The notes under the pieces were generated by a model. That model was not told the DNA's origin. It saw only the letters and a list, made by a program, of their open reading frames with translations, and did not search any database. This document shows, one piece after another, positions 1 through 11,589 of a stretch of 64,000 bases of DNA. Made by a program: the position numbers and the translations under genes. Numbering within the stretch: the stretch's first letter is position 1; each line of letters opens with the position of its first letter. Source of the DNA: Hydractinia symbiolongicarpus (Eukaryota; Cnidaria; Hydrozoa; Anthoathecata; Hydractiniidae); NCBI RefSeq assembly GCF_029227915.1, contig NC_079887.1, forward strand, positions 17,855,650 to 17,919,649, written 5' to 3'.

Positions 1-25
1 GGCCTGTAAGCGTAGCTGACGGTGT

Positions 26-38
26 TATAAAGCCATGG
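26..38 (+). other. TATAAAG followed at once by GCCATGG, recurring in one monomer class
   Basis: One monomer class reads GTTATAAAGCCATGGCGC at this position, so a TATA-like heptamer abuts a Kozak-like GCCATGG. The spacing is far too short for both to act as TATA box and start codon of one transcript, and the frame opened by this ATG stops after 13 codons. It recurs dozens of times in the window, while sister classes have TATTAAG or TTTTAAAG instead. It is recorded as a conserved sequence word, not as a demonstrated promoter. Confidence 0.4.
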
Positions 39-51
39 CGCAATGGAGAAC

Positions 52-64
52 GACTTGGGAAGTC
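52..64. other. Small dyad GACTT-GGG-AAGTC
   Basis: Perfect 5-bp inverted repeat with a 3-base spacer. It is present in monomer classes that read GACTTGGGAAGTC. Other classes read GACTTGGGACGTC, which breaks the outer dyad but creates the palindrome GACGTC at the same place, so a short symmetric element is kept in most monomers. Confidence 0.6.
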
Positions 65-140
65 TTAGTCCATTGAGAGTGGAAGGATTAGACCATTGTT
101 AAATAGCGCAGGCATGTGGAACCACGTGCTTTACGTGTAA

Positions 141-165
141 GGCCTTTATTAGGCATCAAAAGGCC
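141..165. other. Inverted repeat GGCCTTT-N11-AAAGGCC (hairpin-capable)
   Basis: Perfect 7-bp arms at 141-147 and 159-165 separated by 11 bases, seen directly. The right arm is strongly conserved across the array. The left arm varies (GGCCTTT, GGCTTTT, GGCTCTT, GGATTTT), so only some classes keep the full stem. It lies immediately 3' of the ACGTG cluster. Confidence 0.75.
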
Positions 166-182
166 ATATTACAGTGTTTAGA

Positions 183-354
183 GGCCTGTAAGCGTAGTTG
201 ACTGTGTTTTAAAGACATGACGCAGTGGAAAACAACTTGGGACGTCGTAGTCCATTGACAGTGAAAGGATTAGACCAATGGTAACCTGCGAAGGCACGTG
301 GAACCACGTGAAGGCTTTTATTAAGCATCAAAAGGCCATATTACAGTCTTTACA
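183..354. repeat. 172-bp monomer with 10-bp deletion (copy 1 of 7)
   Basis: This monomer lacks about ten bases between the second CACGTG and AAGGC: it reads CCACGTGAAGGC where neighbours read CCACGTGATTTACGTGTAAGGC-type sequence split over the third ACGTG. The deletion removes that third ACGTG. The same deletion is present at 8714, 12702, 18326, 19043, 27764 and 32659. Confidence 0.9.
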
Positions 355-1365
355 GGCCTGTGCGCGTAGTTGACTGTGTTTTAAAGACTTGGCGCAATGG
401 AAAAAGACTTGGTACGTCGTAGTCTAATGAGAGTTGAAGGACTAGACCAATGATAACCTGCACAGGCACGTGGAACTACGTGATTTATGTGTAAGGCCTT
501 TATTAGGCAGCAAAAGGCCATTATACAGCGTTTAGAGGCCTGTAAGCGTAGTTGACTGTGTTTTAAAGACATGACGCAATGGAAAACAACTTAGGACGTC
601 GTAGTCTATAGAGAGTGGAAAGATTAGACCAATGGTAACCTGCGCAGGCACGTGAAACCACGTGATATACGTGTAAGGCCTTTATTAGGTGTCAAAAGGC
701 ATATTACGGCCTTCAGAGGCCTGTAAGAGTAGTTGACGGTGTTATTAAGCCTAGGCGCAATGGAAAACTACTTGGTACGTCGTAGTCCATTGAGAGTGGA
801 AGGATTAGACCAATGGTAGCCAGCGCAAACACGTGGAACCACGTGATTTATGTGTAAGGCCTTTATTAGGCAGCAAAAGGCCATATTACAGAGTTTAGAG
901 GCCTGTAAGCGTAGTTGACTGTGTTTTAAAGACATGACGCAATGGAAAACGATTTGGGACGTCGTAGTCTATAGAGAGTGGAAAGATTAGACCAATGGTA
1001 ACCTGCGCAGGCACGTGAAACCACGTAATTTACGTGTAAGGCTCCTTTTAGGCATCAAAATGCCATTTTACGGTCTTTAGAGGTCTGTAAGCGTAGTTGA
1101 CGGTGTTATAAAGCCATGGCGCAATGGAAAACGACTTGGGAAGTCTTAGTCTATTGAGAGTGGAAGGATTAGACCATTGTTAAACAGCGCAGGCATGTGG
1201 AACCACGTGCTTTACGTGTAAGGCCTTTATTAGGCATCAAAAGGCCATATTACAGTGTTTAGAGGCCTGTAAGCGTAGTTGACTGTGTTTTAAAGACATG
1301 ACGCAGTGGAAAACAACTTGGGACGTCGTAGTCCATTGACAGTGAAAGGATTAGACCAATGGTAA

Positions 1366-1400
1366 CCTGCGCAGGCACGTGAAACCACGTGATTTACGTG
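1366..1400. other. Dyad cluster: CCTGCGCAGG, CACGTG x2, ACGTG
   Basis: Representative full version of the most symmetric part of the monomer. CCTGCGCAGG (1366-1375) is a perfect 10-bp palindrome. It abuts CACGTG (1376-1381), four bases AAAC, CACGTG again (1386-1391), ATTT overlap and ACGTG (1396-1400). Other monomers read CACGTGG-AA-CCACGTG, giving perfect 7-bp arms around two bases. ACGTG cores are spaced 10 and then 9 bp apart, close to one helical turn each. CACGTG is the E-box/G-box core bound by bHLH proteins (family knowledge: USF/MYC types, plant bHLH/bZIP, yeast Cbf1 at centromere element CDEI). Binding here is inference only. Confidence 0.75.
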
Positions 1401-4400
1401 TAAGGCTCTTTTTAGGCATCAAAATGCCATATTACGGCGTTTAGAGGCCTTTGCGCGTAGTTCATTGCGTTTTAAAGACATGGCGCAATGGATAACGATT
1501 TGGGACGTCGTAGTCTATAGAGAGTGGCAAGGTTAGACCAATGGTAACCTGCGCAGGCGCGTGAAACCACGTGATTTACGTGTAAGGCTTTTATTAAGTG
1601 TCAAAAGGCATATTACGGCCTTCAGAGGCCTGTAAGAGTAGTTGACGGTGTTATTAAGCCTAGGCGCAATGGAAAACGACTTGGTACGTCGTAGTCTGTT
1701 GATGGTGGAAGGATTAGACCAATGGTAACCAGCGCAAGCACGTGGAACCACGTGATTTATGTGTAAGGCCTTTATTAGGCAGCAAAAGGCCATATTACAG
1801 CGTTTAGAGGCCTGTAAGCGTAGTTGACTGTGTTTTAAAGACATGACGCAATGGAAAACGATTTGGGACGTCGTAGTCTATAGAGAGTGGAAAGATTAGA
1901 CCAATGGTAACCTGCGCAGGCACGTGAAACCACGTGATTTACGTGTAAGGCCTTTATTAGACATCAAAAAGCCATATTACAGTGTTTAGAGGCTTGTGCG
2001 CGTAGTTGACTGTGTTTTAAAGACATGACGCAGTGGAAAACGATTTGGGACTTCGTAGTGCGTTGAGAGTGTAAGGATTAGACCAATGGTAACATGCACA
2101 GGCACGTGAAACCACGTGATTTACGTGTAAGGCTTTTATTAAGTGTCAAAAGGCATATTACGGCCTTCAGAGGCCTGTAAGAGTAGTTGACGGTGTTATT
2201 AAGGCTAGGCGCAATGGAAAACGACTTGGTACGTCTTAGTCTATTGATGGTGGAAGGATTAGACCAATGGTAACCAGCGCAAGCACGTGGAACCACGTGA
2301 TTTAAGTGAAAGGCCCTTACTAGCTGTCAATGGCCATTTTACGGTCTTTAGAGGTCTGTAAGAGTAGTTGACGGTGTTATAACGCCATGGCGCAATGGAA
2401 AACGACTTGGGAAGTCTTAGTCCATTGAGAGTGGAAGGATTAGACCATTGTTAAACAGTGCAGGCATGTGGAACCACGTGCTTTACGTGAAAGGCCATTA
2501 TTAGACATCAAAAGGCCATATTACAGTGTTTAGAGGCCTGTAAGCGTAGTTGACTGTGTTTTAAAGACATGACGCAGTGGAAAACAACTTGGGACGTCGT
2601 AGTCCATTGACAGTGAAAGGATTAGACCAATGGTAACCTGCGAAGGCACGTGGAACCACGTGATTTACGTACAAGGCTTTTATTAAGCATCAAAAGGCCA
2701 TATTACAGTCTTTACAGGCCTGTGCGCGTAGTTGACTGTGTTTTAAAGACTTGGCGCAATGGAAAAAGACTTGGGACGTCGTAGTCTAATGAGAGTTGAA
2801 GGACTAGATCAATGGTAACCTGCGCAGGCACGTGGAACTACGTGATTTATGTGTAAGGCCTTTATTAGGCAGCAAAAGGCCATATTACAGCGTTTAGAGG
2901 CCTGTAAGCGTAGTTGACTGTGTTTTAAAGACATGACGCAATGGAAAACAACTTGGGACGTCGTAGTCTATAGAGAGTGGAAAGATTAGACCAATGGTAA
3001 CCTGCGCAGGCACGTGAAACCATGTGATTTACGTGTAAGGCTCCTTTTAGGCATCAAAATGCCATTTTACGGTCTTTAGAGGTCTGTAAGCGTAGTTGAC
3101 GGTGTTATGAAGCCATGGCGCAATGGAAAACGACTTGGGAAGTCTTAGTCTATTGAGAGTGGAAGGATTAGACCATTGTTAAACAGCGCAGGCATGTGGA
3201 ACCACGTGCTTTACGTGTAAGGCCTTTATTAGGCATCAAAAGGCCATATTACAGTGTTTAGAGGCCTGTAAGCGTAGTTGACTGTGTTTTAAAGACATGA
3301 CGCAGTGGAAAACAACTTGGGACGTCGTAGTCCATTGACAGTGAAAGGATTAGACCAATGGTAACCTGCGCAGGCACGTGAAACCACGTGATTTACGTGT
3401 AAGGCTCTTTTTAGGCATCAAAATGCCATATTACGGCGTTTAGAGGCCTTTGCGCGTAGTTCATTGCGTTTTAAAGACATGGCGCAATGGATAACGATTT
3501 GGGACGTCGTAGTCTATAGAGAGTGGCAAGGTTAGACCAATGGTAAGCTGCGCAGGCGCGTGAAACCACGTGATTTACGTGTAAGGCTTTTATTAAGTGT
3601 CAAAAGGCATATTACGGCCTTCAGAGGCCTGTAAGAGTAGTTGACGGTGTTATAAAGCCATGGCGCAATGGAAAACGACTTGGGAAGTCGTAGTCCATTG
3701 AGAGTGGAGGGATTAGACGAATGGTAAACAGCGCAGGCACGTGGAACCACGTGCTTTACGTGTAAGGATTTTATTAGACATCAAAAAGCCATATTACAGT
3801 GTTTAGAGGCCTGTGCGCGTAGTTGACTGTGTTTTAAAGACATGACGCAGTGGAAAACGATTTGGGACTTCGTAGTGCGTTGAGAGTGTAAGGATTAGAC
3901 CATTGTTAAACAGCGCAGGCATGTGGAACCACGTGCTTTACGTGTAAGGCTTTTTTTAGGCATCAAAATGCCATTTTACGGTCTTTAGAGGTCTGTAAGC
4001 GTAGTTGACGGTGTTATAAAGCCATGGCGCAATGGAAAACGACTTGGGAAGTCTTAGTCCATTGAGAGTGGAAAGATTAGACCAATGGTAACCTGCGCAG
4101 GCACGTGAAACCACGTGATTTACGTGTAAGGCTCTTTTTAGTCATCAAAATGCCATATCACGGCGTTTAGAGGCCTGTGCGCATAGTTCACTGTGTTTTA
4201 AAGACATGGCGCAATGGAAAACGATTTGGGACGTCGTAGTCTATAGAGAGTGGCAAGGTTAGACCAATGGTAACCTGCGCAGGCACGTGAATCCACGTGA
4301 TTTAAGTGAAAGGCCCTTACTAGCTGTCAAAAGGCCATTTTACGGTCTTTAGAGGTCTGTAAGCGTAGTTGACGGTGTTATAAAGCCATGGCGCAATGGA

Positions 4401-5762
4401 AAACGACTTGGGACGTCGTAGTCTAATGAGAGTTGAAGGACTAGACCAATGGTAACCTACGCAGGCACGTGGAATTACGTGATTTATGTGTAAGGCCTTT
4501 ATTAGGCATCAAAATGCCATTTTACAGCGTTTAGAGGCCTGTAAGCGTAGTTGACGGTGTTATAAAGCCATGGCGCAATGGAAAACGACTTGGGAAGTCG
4601 TAGTCCATTGAGAGTGGAGGGATTAGACGATTGGTAAACAGCGCAGGCACGTGGAACCACGTGCTTTACGTGTAAGGATTTTATTAGACATCAAAAAGCC
4701 ATATTACAGTGTTTAGAGGCCTGTGCGCGTAGTTGACTGTGTTTTAAAGACATGACGCAGTGGAAAACGATTTGGGACGTCGTAGTCCATTGACAGTGAA
4801 AGGATTAGACCAATGGTAACATGCGCAGGCACGTGAAACCACGTGATTTACGTGTAAGGCTTTTATTAAGTGTCAAAAGGCATATTACTGCCTTCAGAGG
4901 CCTGTAAGAGTAGTTGACGGTGTTATTAAGCCTAGGCGCAATGGAAAACGACTTGGGAAGTCGTAGTCCATTGAGAGTGGAGGGATTAGACGAATGGTAA
5001 ACAGCGCAGGCACATGGAACCACGTGCTTTACGTGTAAGGATTTTATTAGACATCAAAAAGCCATATTACAGTGTTTAGAGGCCTGTGCGCGTAGTTGAC
5101 TGTGTTTTAAAGACATGACGCAGTGGAAAACAATTTGGGACTTCGTAGTGCGTTGAGAGTGTAAGGATTAGACCAATGGTAACATGCGCAGGCACGTGAA
5201 ACCACGTGATTTACGTGTAAGGCTTTTATAAAGTGTCAAAAGGCATATTACTGCCTTCAGAGGCCTGTAAGAGTAGTTGACGGTGTTATTAAGCCTAGGC
5301 GCAATGGAAAACGACTTGGGAAGTCGTAGTCCATTGAGAGTGAAGGGATTAGACGAATGGTAAACAGCGCAGGCACGTGGAACCACGTGCTTTAAGTGAA
5401 AGGCCCTTACTAGCTGTCAAAAGGCCATTTTACGGTCTTTAGAGGTCTGTAAGCGTAGTTGACTGTGTTTTAAAGACATGACGCAGTGGAAAACAATTTG
5501 GGACTTCGTAGTGCGTTGAGAGTGTAAGGATTAGACCAATGGTAACATGCGCAGGCACGTGAAACCACGTGATTTACGTGTAAGGCCTTTATTAGGCATC
5601 AAAATGCCATTTTACGGTCTTTAGAGGTCTGTAAGCGTAGTTGACGGTGTTATAAAGCCATGGCGCAATGGAAAACGACTTAGGAAGTCTTAGTCCATTG
5701 AGAGTGGAAGGATTAGACCATTGTTAAACAGCGCAGGCACGTGGAACCACGTGCTTTAAGTG

Positions 5763-5909
5763 TAAGGCCTTTATTAGGCATCAAAAGGCCACATTACAGT
5801 GTTTAGAGCCCTGTAAGCGTAGTTGACTATGTTTTAAAGACATGACGCAGTGGAAAACAACTTGAGACGTCGTAGTGCATTGACAGTGAAAGGATTAGAC
5901 CAATGGTAA
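5763..5909. repeat. Satellite linker between blocks P and R
   Basis: Ordinary monomers, continuing the family without a break. They resemble 50580-50730, where a similar order recurs after the 2-bp insertion monomer. No other content is seen. Confidence 0.7.
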
Positions 5910-8531
5910 CCTGCGCAGGCACGTGAAACCACGTGATTTGCGTGTAAGGCTCTTTTTGAGCATCAAAATGCCATATTACGGCATTTAGAGGCCTGTGCGC
6001 GTAGTTTATTGTGTTTTAAAGACATGGCGCAATGGATAACGATTTGGGACGTCGTAGTCTATAGAGAGTGGCAAGGTTAGACCAATGGTAACCTGCGCAG
6101 GCACGTGAAACCACGTGATTTACGTGTAAGGCCTTTATCAGGTGTCAAAAGGCCATATTACAGTCTTTAGAGGCCTGTGCGCGTAGTTCACTGTGTTTTA
6201 AAGACATGGCGCAATGGAAAACGATTTGGGACGTCATAGTCTATAGAGAGTGGCAAGGTTAGGCCAATGGTAACCTGCGCAGGCACGTGAAACCACGTGA
6301 TTTACGTGTAAGGCCTTTATTAGGTGTCAAAAGGCATATTACGGTCTTCAGAGGCCTGTAAGAGTAGTTGACGGTGTTATTAAGCCTAGGCGCAATGGAA
6401 AACGACTTGGGAAGTCGTAGTCCATTGAGAGTGGAGGGATTAGACGAATGGTAAACAGCGCAGGCACGTGGAACCACTTGCTTTACGTGTAAGGATTTTA
6501 TTAGACATCAAAAAGCCATATTACAGTGTTTAGAGGCCTGTGCGCGTAGTTGACTGTGTTTTAAAGACATGACGCAGTGGAAAACGATTTGGGACGTCGT
6601 AGTGCGTTGAGAGTGTAAGGATTAGACCAATGGTAACATGCGCAGGCACGTGAAACCACGTGATTTACGTGTAAGGCTTTTATTAAGTGTCAAAAGGCAT
6701 ATTACTGCCTTCAGAGGCCTGTAAGAGTAGTTGACGGTGTTATTAAACCTAGGCGCAATGGAAAACGACTTGGGAAGTCGTAGTCCATTGAGAGTGGAGG
6801 GATTAGACGAATGGTAAACAGCGCAGGCACGTGGAACCACGTGCTTTACGTGTAAGGATTTTATTAGACATCAAAAAGCCATATTACAGTGTTTAGAGGC
6901 CTGTGCGCGTAGTTGACTGTGTTTTAAAGACATGACGCAGTGGAAAACAATTTGGGACTTCGTAGTGCGTTGAGAGTGTAAGGATTAGACCAATGGTAAC
7001 ATGCACAGGCACGTGAAACCACGTGATTTACGTGTAAGGCTTTTATTAAGTGTCAAAAGGCATATTACTGCCTTCAAAGACCTGTAAGAGTAGTTGACGG
7101 TGTTATTAAGCCTAGGCGCAATGGAAAACGACTTGGGAAGTCGTAGTCCATTGAGAGTGGAGGGATTAGACGAATGGTAAACAGCGCAGGCACGTGGAAC
7201 CACGTGCTTTAAGTGAAAGGCCCTTACTAGCTGTCAAAAGGCCATTTTACGGTCTTTAGAGGTCTGTAAGCGTAGTTGACGGTGTTATAAAGCCATGGCG
7301 CAATGGAGAACGACTTGGGAAGTCTTAGTCCATTGAGAGTGGAAAGATTAGACCATTGTTAAACAGCGCAGGCATGTAGAACCACGTGCTTTACGTGTAA
7401 GGCCTTTATTAGGCATCAAAAGGCCATATTACAGTGTCTAGAGGCCTGTAAGCGTAGTTGACTGTGTTTTAAAGACATGACGCAGTGGAAAACAACTTGG
7501 GACGTCGTAGTCCATTGACAGTGAAAGGATTAGACCAATGGTAACCTGCGCAGGCACGTGAAACCACGTGATTTACGTGTAAGGCTTTTATTAAGTGTCA
7601 AAAGGCATATTACTGCCTTCAGAGGCCTGTAAGAGTAGTTGACGGTGTTATTAAGCCTAGGCGCAATGGAAAACGACTTGGGAAGTCGTAGTCCATTGAG
7701 AGTGGAGGGATTAAACGAATGGTAAACAGCGCAGGCATGTGGAACCACGTGCTTTACGTGTAAGGATTTTATTAGACATCGAAAAGCCATATTACAGTGT
7801 TTAGAGGCCTGTGCGCGTAGTTGACTGTGTTTTAAAGCCATGGCGCAATGGAAAACGACTTGGGAAGTCTTAGTCCAATGAGAGTGGAAAGATTGGACCA
7901 ATATTAACCTGCGCAGGCACGTGAAACCACGTGATTTACGTGTAAGGCTTTTATTAAGTGTCAAAAGGCATATTACTGCCTTCAGAGGCCTGTAAGAGTA
8001 GTTGCCGGTGTTATTAAGCCTAGGCGCAATGGAAAACGACTTGGGAAGTCGTAGTCCATTGAGAGTGGAGGGATTAGACGAATGGTAAACAGCGCAGGCA
8101 CGTGGAACCACGTGCTTTACGTGTAAGGATTTTATTAGACATCAAAAAGCCATATTACAGTGTTTAGAGGCCTGTGCGCGTAGTTGACTGTGTTTTAAAG
8201 ACATGAGGCAGTGGAAAACAATTTGGGACTTCGTAGTGCGTTGAGAGTGTAAGGATTAGACCAATGGTAACATGCACAGGCACGTGAAACCACGTGATTT
8301 ACGTGTAAGGCTTTTATTAAGTGTCAAAAGGCATATTACTGCCTTCAGAGGCCTGTAAGAGTAGTTGACGGTGTTATTAAGCCTAGGCGCAATGGAAAAC
8401 GACTTGGGAAGTCGTAGTCCATTGAGAGTGGAGGGATTAGACGAATGGTAAACAGCGCAGGCACGTGGAACCACGTGCTTTAAGTGAAAGGCCCTTACTA
8501 GCTGTCAAAAGGCCATTTTACGGTCTTTAGA
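5910..8531. repeat. HOR block R, copy 1
   Basis: About 14 monomers matched at 24414-27581. Shared private words include GATTTGCGTG (5934; 24438), GTAGTTTATTGTG (about 6001), GTGTCTAGAGG (about 7435; 26302) and GATTGGACCAATATTAACC (about 7891; 26941). The offset is 18504 in the first part, 18867 after an extra dimer in the other copy, and 19050 in the last part after a further substitution. An alternating pair of monomer classes (GACTTCGTAGTGCG followed by GGGATTAGACGAATGG) dominates this block and gives a 363-bp dimer rhythm at 6259, 6622 and 6985. Confidence 0.85.
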
Positions 8532-10770
8532 GGTCTGTAAGCGTAGCTGACGGTGTTATAAAGCCATGGCGCAATGGAGAACGACTTGGGAAGTCTTAGT
8601 CCATTGAGAGTGGAAGGATTAGACCATTGTTAAATAGCGCAGGCATGTGGAACCACGTGCTTTACGTGTAAGGCCTTTATTAGGCATCAAAAGGCCATAT
8701 TACAGTGTTTAGAGGCCTGTAAGCGTAGTTGACTGTGTTTTAAAGACATGACGCAGTGGAAAACAACTTGGGACGTCGTAGTCCATTGACAGTGAAAGGA
8801 TTAGACCAATGGTAACCTGCGAAGGCACGTGGAACCACGTGAAGGCTTTTATTAAGCATCAAAAGGCCATATTACAGTCTTTACAGGCCTGTGCGGGTAG
8901 TTGACTGTGTTTTAAAGACTTGGCGCAATGGAAAAAGACTTGGTACGTCGTAGTCTAATGAGAGTTGAAGGACTAGACCAATGATAACCTGCACAGGCAC
9001 GTGGAACTACGTGATTTATGTGTAAGGCCTTTATTAGGCAGCAAAAGGCCATATTACAGCGTTTAGAGGCCTGTAAGCGTAGTTGACTGTGTTTTAAAGA
9101 CATGACGCAATGGAAAACAACTTAGGACGTCGTAGTCTATAGAGAGTGGAAAGATTAGACCAATGGTAACCTGCGCAGGCACGTGAAACCACGTGATATA
9201 CGTGTAAGGCCTTTATTAGGTGTCAAAAGGCATATTACGGCCTTCAGAGGCCTGTAAGAGTAGTTGACGGTGTTATAAAGCCATGGCGCAATGGAAAACG
9301 ACTTGGGAAGTCTTAGTCTATTGAGAGTGGAAGGATTAGACCATTGTTAAACAGCGCAGGCATGTGGAACCACGTGCTTTACGTGTAAGGCCTTTATTAG
9401 GCATCAAAAGGCCATATTACAGTGTTTAGAGGCCTGTAAGCGTAGTTGACTGTGTTTTAAAGACATGACGCAGTGGAAAACAACTTGGGACGTCGTAGTC
9501 CATTGACAGTGAAAGGATTAGACCAATGGTAACCTGCGCAGGCACGTGAAACCACGTGATTTACGTGTAAGGCTCTTTTTAGGCATCAAAATGCCATATT
9601 ACGGCGTTTAGAGGCCTTTGCGCGTAGTTCATTGCGTTTTAAAGACATGGCGCAATGGATAACGATTTGGGACGTCGTAGTCTATAGAGAGTGGCAAGGT
9701 TAGACCAATGGTAACCTGCGCAGGCGCGTGAAACCACGTGATTTACGTGTAAGGCTTTTATTAAGTGTCAAAAGGCATATTACGGCCTTCAGAGGCCTGT
9801 AAGAGTAGTTGACGGTGTTATTAAGCCTAGGCGCAATGGAAAACGACTTGGTACGTCGTAGTCTGTTGATGGTGGAAGGATTAGACCAATGGTAACCAGC
9901 GCAAGCACGTGGAACCACGTGATTTATGTGTAAGGCCTTTATTAGGCAGCAAAAGGCCATATTACAGCGTTTAGAGGCCTGTAAGCGTAGTTGACTGTGT
10001 TTTAAAGACATGACGCAATGGAACACGATTTGGGACGTCGTAGTCTATAGAGAGTGGAAAGATTAGACCAATGGTAACCTGCGCAGGCACGTGAAACCAC
10101 GTGATTTACGTGTAAGGCCTTTATTAGACATCAAAAAGCCATATTACAGTGTTTAGAGGCCTGTGCGCGTAGTTGACTGTGTTTTAAAGACATGACGCAG
10201 TGGAAAACGATTTGGGACTTCGTAGTGCGTTGAGAGTGTAAGGATTAGACCAATGGTAACATGCACAGGCACGTGAAACCACGTGATTTACGTGTAAGGC
10301 TTTTATTAAGTGTCAAAAGGCATATTACGGCCTTCAGAGGCCTGTAAGAGTAGTTGACGGTGTTATTAAGGCTAGGCGCAATGGAAAACGACTTGGTACG
10401 TCTTAGTCTATTGATGGTGGAAGGATTAGACCAATGGTAACATGCACAGGCACGTGAAACCACGTGATTTACGTGTAAGGCTTTTATTAAGTGTCAAAAG
10501 GCATACTACGGCCTTCAGAGGCCTGTAAGAGTAGTTGACAGTGTTATTAAGGCTAGGCGCAATGGAAAACGACTTGGTACGTCGTAGTCTATTGATGGTG
10601 GAAGGATTAGACCAATGGTAACCAGCGCAAGCACGTGGAACCACGTGATTTAAGTGAAAGGCCCTTACTAGCTGTCAATGGCCATTTTACGGTCTTTAGA
10701 GGTCTGTAAGAGTAGTTGACGGTGTTATAAAGCCATGGCGCAATGGAAAACGACTTGGGAAGTCGTAGTC
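8532..10770. repeat. Block P relative, copy 2 (364 bp deleted, one monomer added)
   Basis: Starts like block P (GTAGCTGACGG) but with GGTCTG. It tracks 1-730 at offset 8531, then jumps by 364 bp, exactly two monomers, to offset 8167, losing the equivalent of about 731-1094. Near 10430-10610 it gains one extra 181-bp monomer, so offset becomes 8348. Similarity to block P fades near 10770. Confidence 0.85.
8714..8885. repeat. 172-bp monomer with 10-bp deletion (copy 2 of 7)
   Basis: Same CCACGTGAAGGC junction as at 183-354, at the equivalent place in the block P relative starting at 8532. Confidence 0.9.
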
Positions 10771-11589
10771 CATTGAGAGTGGAGGGATTAGACAAATGGT
10801 AAACAGCGCAGGCACGTGGAACCACGTGCTTTACGTGTAAGGATTTTATTAGACATCAAAAAGCCATATTACAGTGTTTAGAGGCCTGTGCGCGTAGTTG
10901 ACTGTGTTTTAAAGACATGACGCAGTGGAAAACAATTTGGGACTTCGTAGTCCATTGACAGTGAAAGGATTAGAGGAATGGTAAACAGCGCAGGCACGTG
11001 GAACCACGTGCTTTACGTGTAAGGCCTTTATTAGACATCAAAAAGCCATATTACAGTGTTTAGAGGCCTGTGCGCGTAGTTGACTGTGTTTTAAAGACAT
11101 GACGCAGTGGAAAACGATTTGGGACTTCGTAGTGCGTTGAGAGTGTAAGGATTAGACCAATGGTAACATGCGCAGGCACGTGAAACCACGTGATTTACGT
11201 GTAAGGCTTTTTTTAGGCATCAAAATGCCATTTTACGGTCTTTAATGGTCTGTAAGCGTAGTTGACGGTGTTATAAAGCCATGGCGCAATGGAAAACGAC
11301 TTGGGAAGTCTTAGTCTATTGAAAGTGGAAGGATTAGACCATTGTTAAACAGCGCAGGCATGTGGAACCACGTGCTTTACGTGTAAGGCCTTTATTTGGT
11401 GTCAAAAGGCCATATTACAGTCTTTAGAGGCCTGTGCGCGTAGTTCACTGTGTTTTATAGACATGGCGCAATGGAAAATGACTTGGTAAGTCGTAGTTTA
11501 TTGATGGTGGAAGGATTAGACCAATGGTAACCAGCGCAAGCACGTGGAACCACGTGATTTAATTTAAAGGCCCTTACTAGCTGTCAAAA
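10771..11589. repeat. Satellite mosaic between P copy 2 and the 3969-type segment
   Basis: Four to five monomers in an order not seen elsewhere as a block. The last part carries TTTATTTGGTGTC, GTTTTATAGACATGG and GATTTAATTTAAAGG, words otherwise shared with 19715-19900, 22090-22270 and 23180-23360, which ties this stretch to block S. No other feature is visible. Confidence 0.75.

Larger units (their letters stand above)
1..182. repeat. Reference satellite monomer (182 bp)
   Basis: First complete repeat unit; the next unit begins at 183. Composition by count is 83 G or C of 182 (46%). Order of landmarks: GGCCTGTAAG at the 5' end, TATAAAG at 26-32 running into GCCATGG, GCGCAATGG, the small dyad GACTT-GGG-AAGTC at 52-64, GACCATTG near 91, the CACGTG-type dyad at 113-128 (left arm here CATGTG, a CpG-to-TpG change), ACGTG at 133-137, and the GGCCTTT/AAAGGCC inverted repeat at 141-165. 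The unit carries GTAGCTGACGG and AAATAGCGCAGG variants that identify the start of block P copies elsewhere. Confidence 0.95.
1..5762. repeat. HOR block P, copy 1
   Basis: About 32 monomers whose order and private variants recur at 12520-18281. Private marks shared by both copies include GTAGCTGACGG at the start, TTATACAG near 512, AGCGCAAACACG near 825, GTTATGAAGCC near 3105, GGTAAGCTGCGC near 3542 and CACATGGAACC near 5010. By eye I found one substitution between the two copies. Identity ends sharply after CTTTAAGTG at 5762, where copy 1 reads TAAGGCC and the other AAAGGCC. The block probably extends upstream of the window, since base 1 shares the unusual GGCCTG start with 12520 whereas related blocks read GGTCTG. 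Confidence 0.92.

Noticed and set aside
36-77. Plus-strand ATG in a Kozak-like GCCATGG after TATAAAG
   Set aside because: The frame closes after 13 codons at TGA, and the TATA-like word is immediately adjacent to the ATG, leaving no room for a transcript leader.
1-182. Monomer as a dimer of two ~91-bp half repeats
   Set aside because: Apart from short words such as CAATGG or CCATTG occurring in both halves, I saw no consistent alignment between the two halves.
7530-8111. Minus-strand open frame of 193 codons and dozens of similar 60-131-codon frames
   Set aside because: All are the reverse complement of the satellite monomer. 182 is not a multiple of three, so the frame rotates with each repeat. 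The same short peptide words recur across the array, lengths change with each point mutation, and there is no start context, codon bias or domain. They are chance open frames in repeats.
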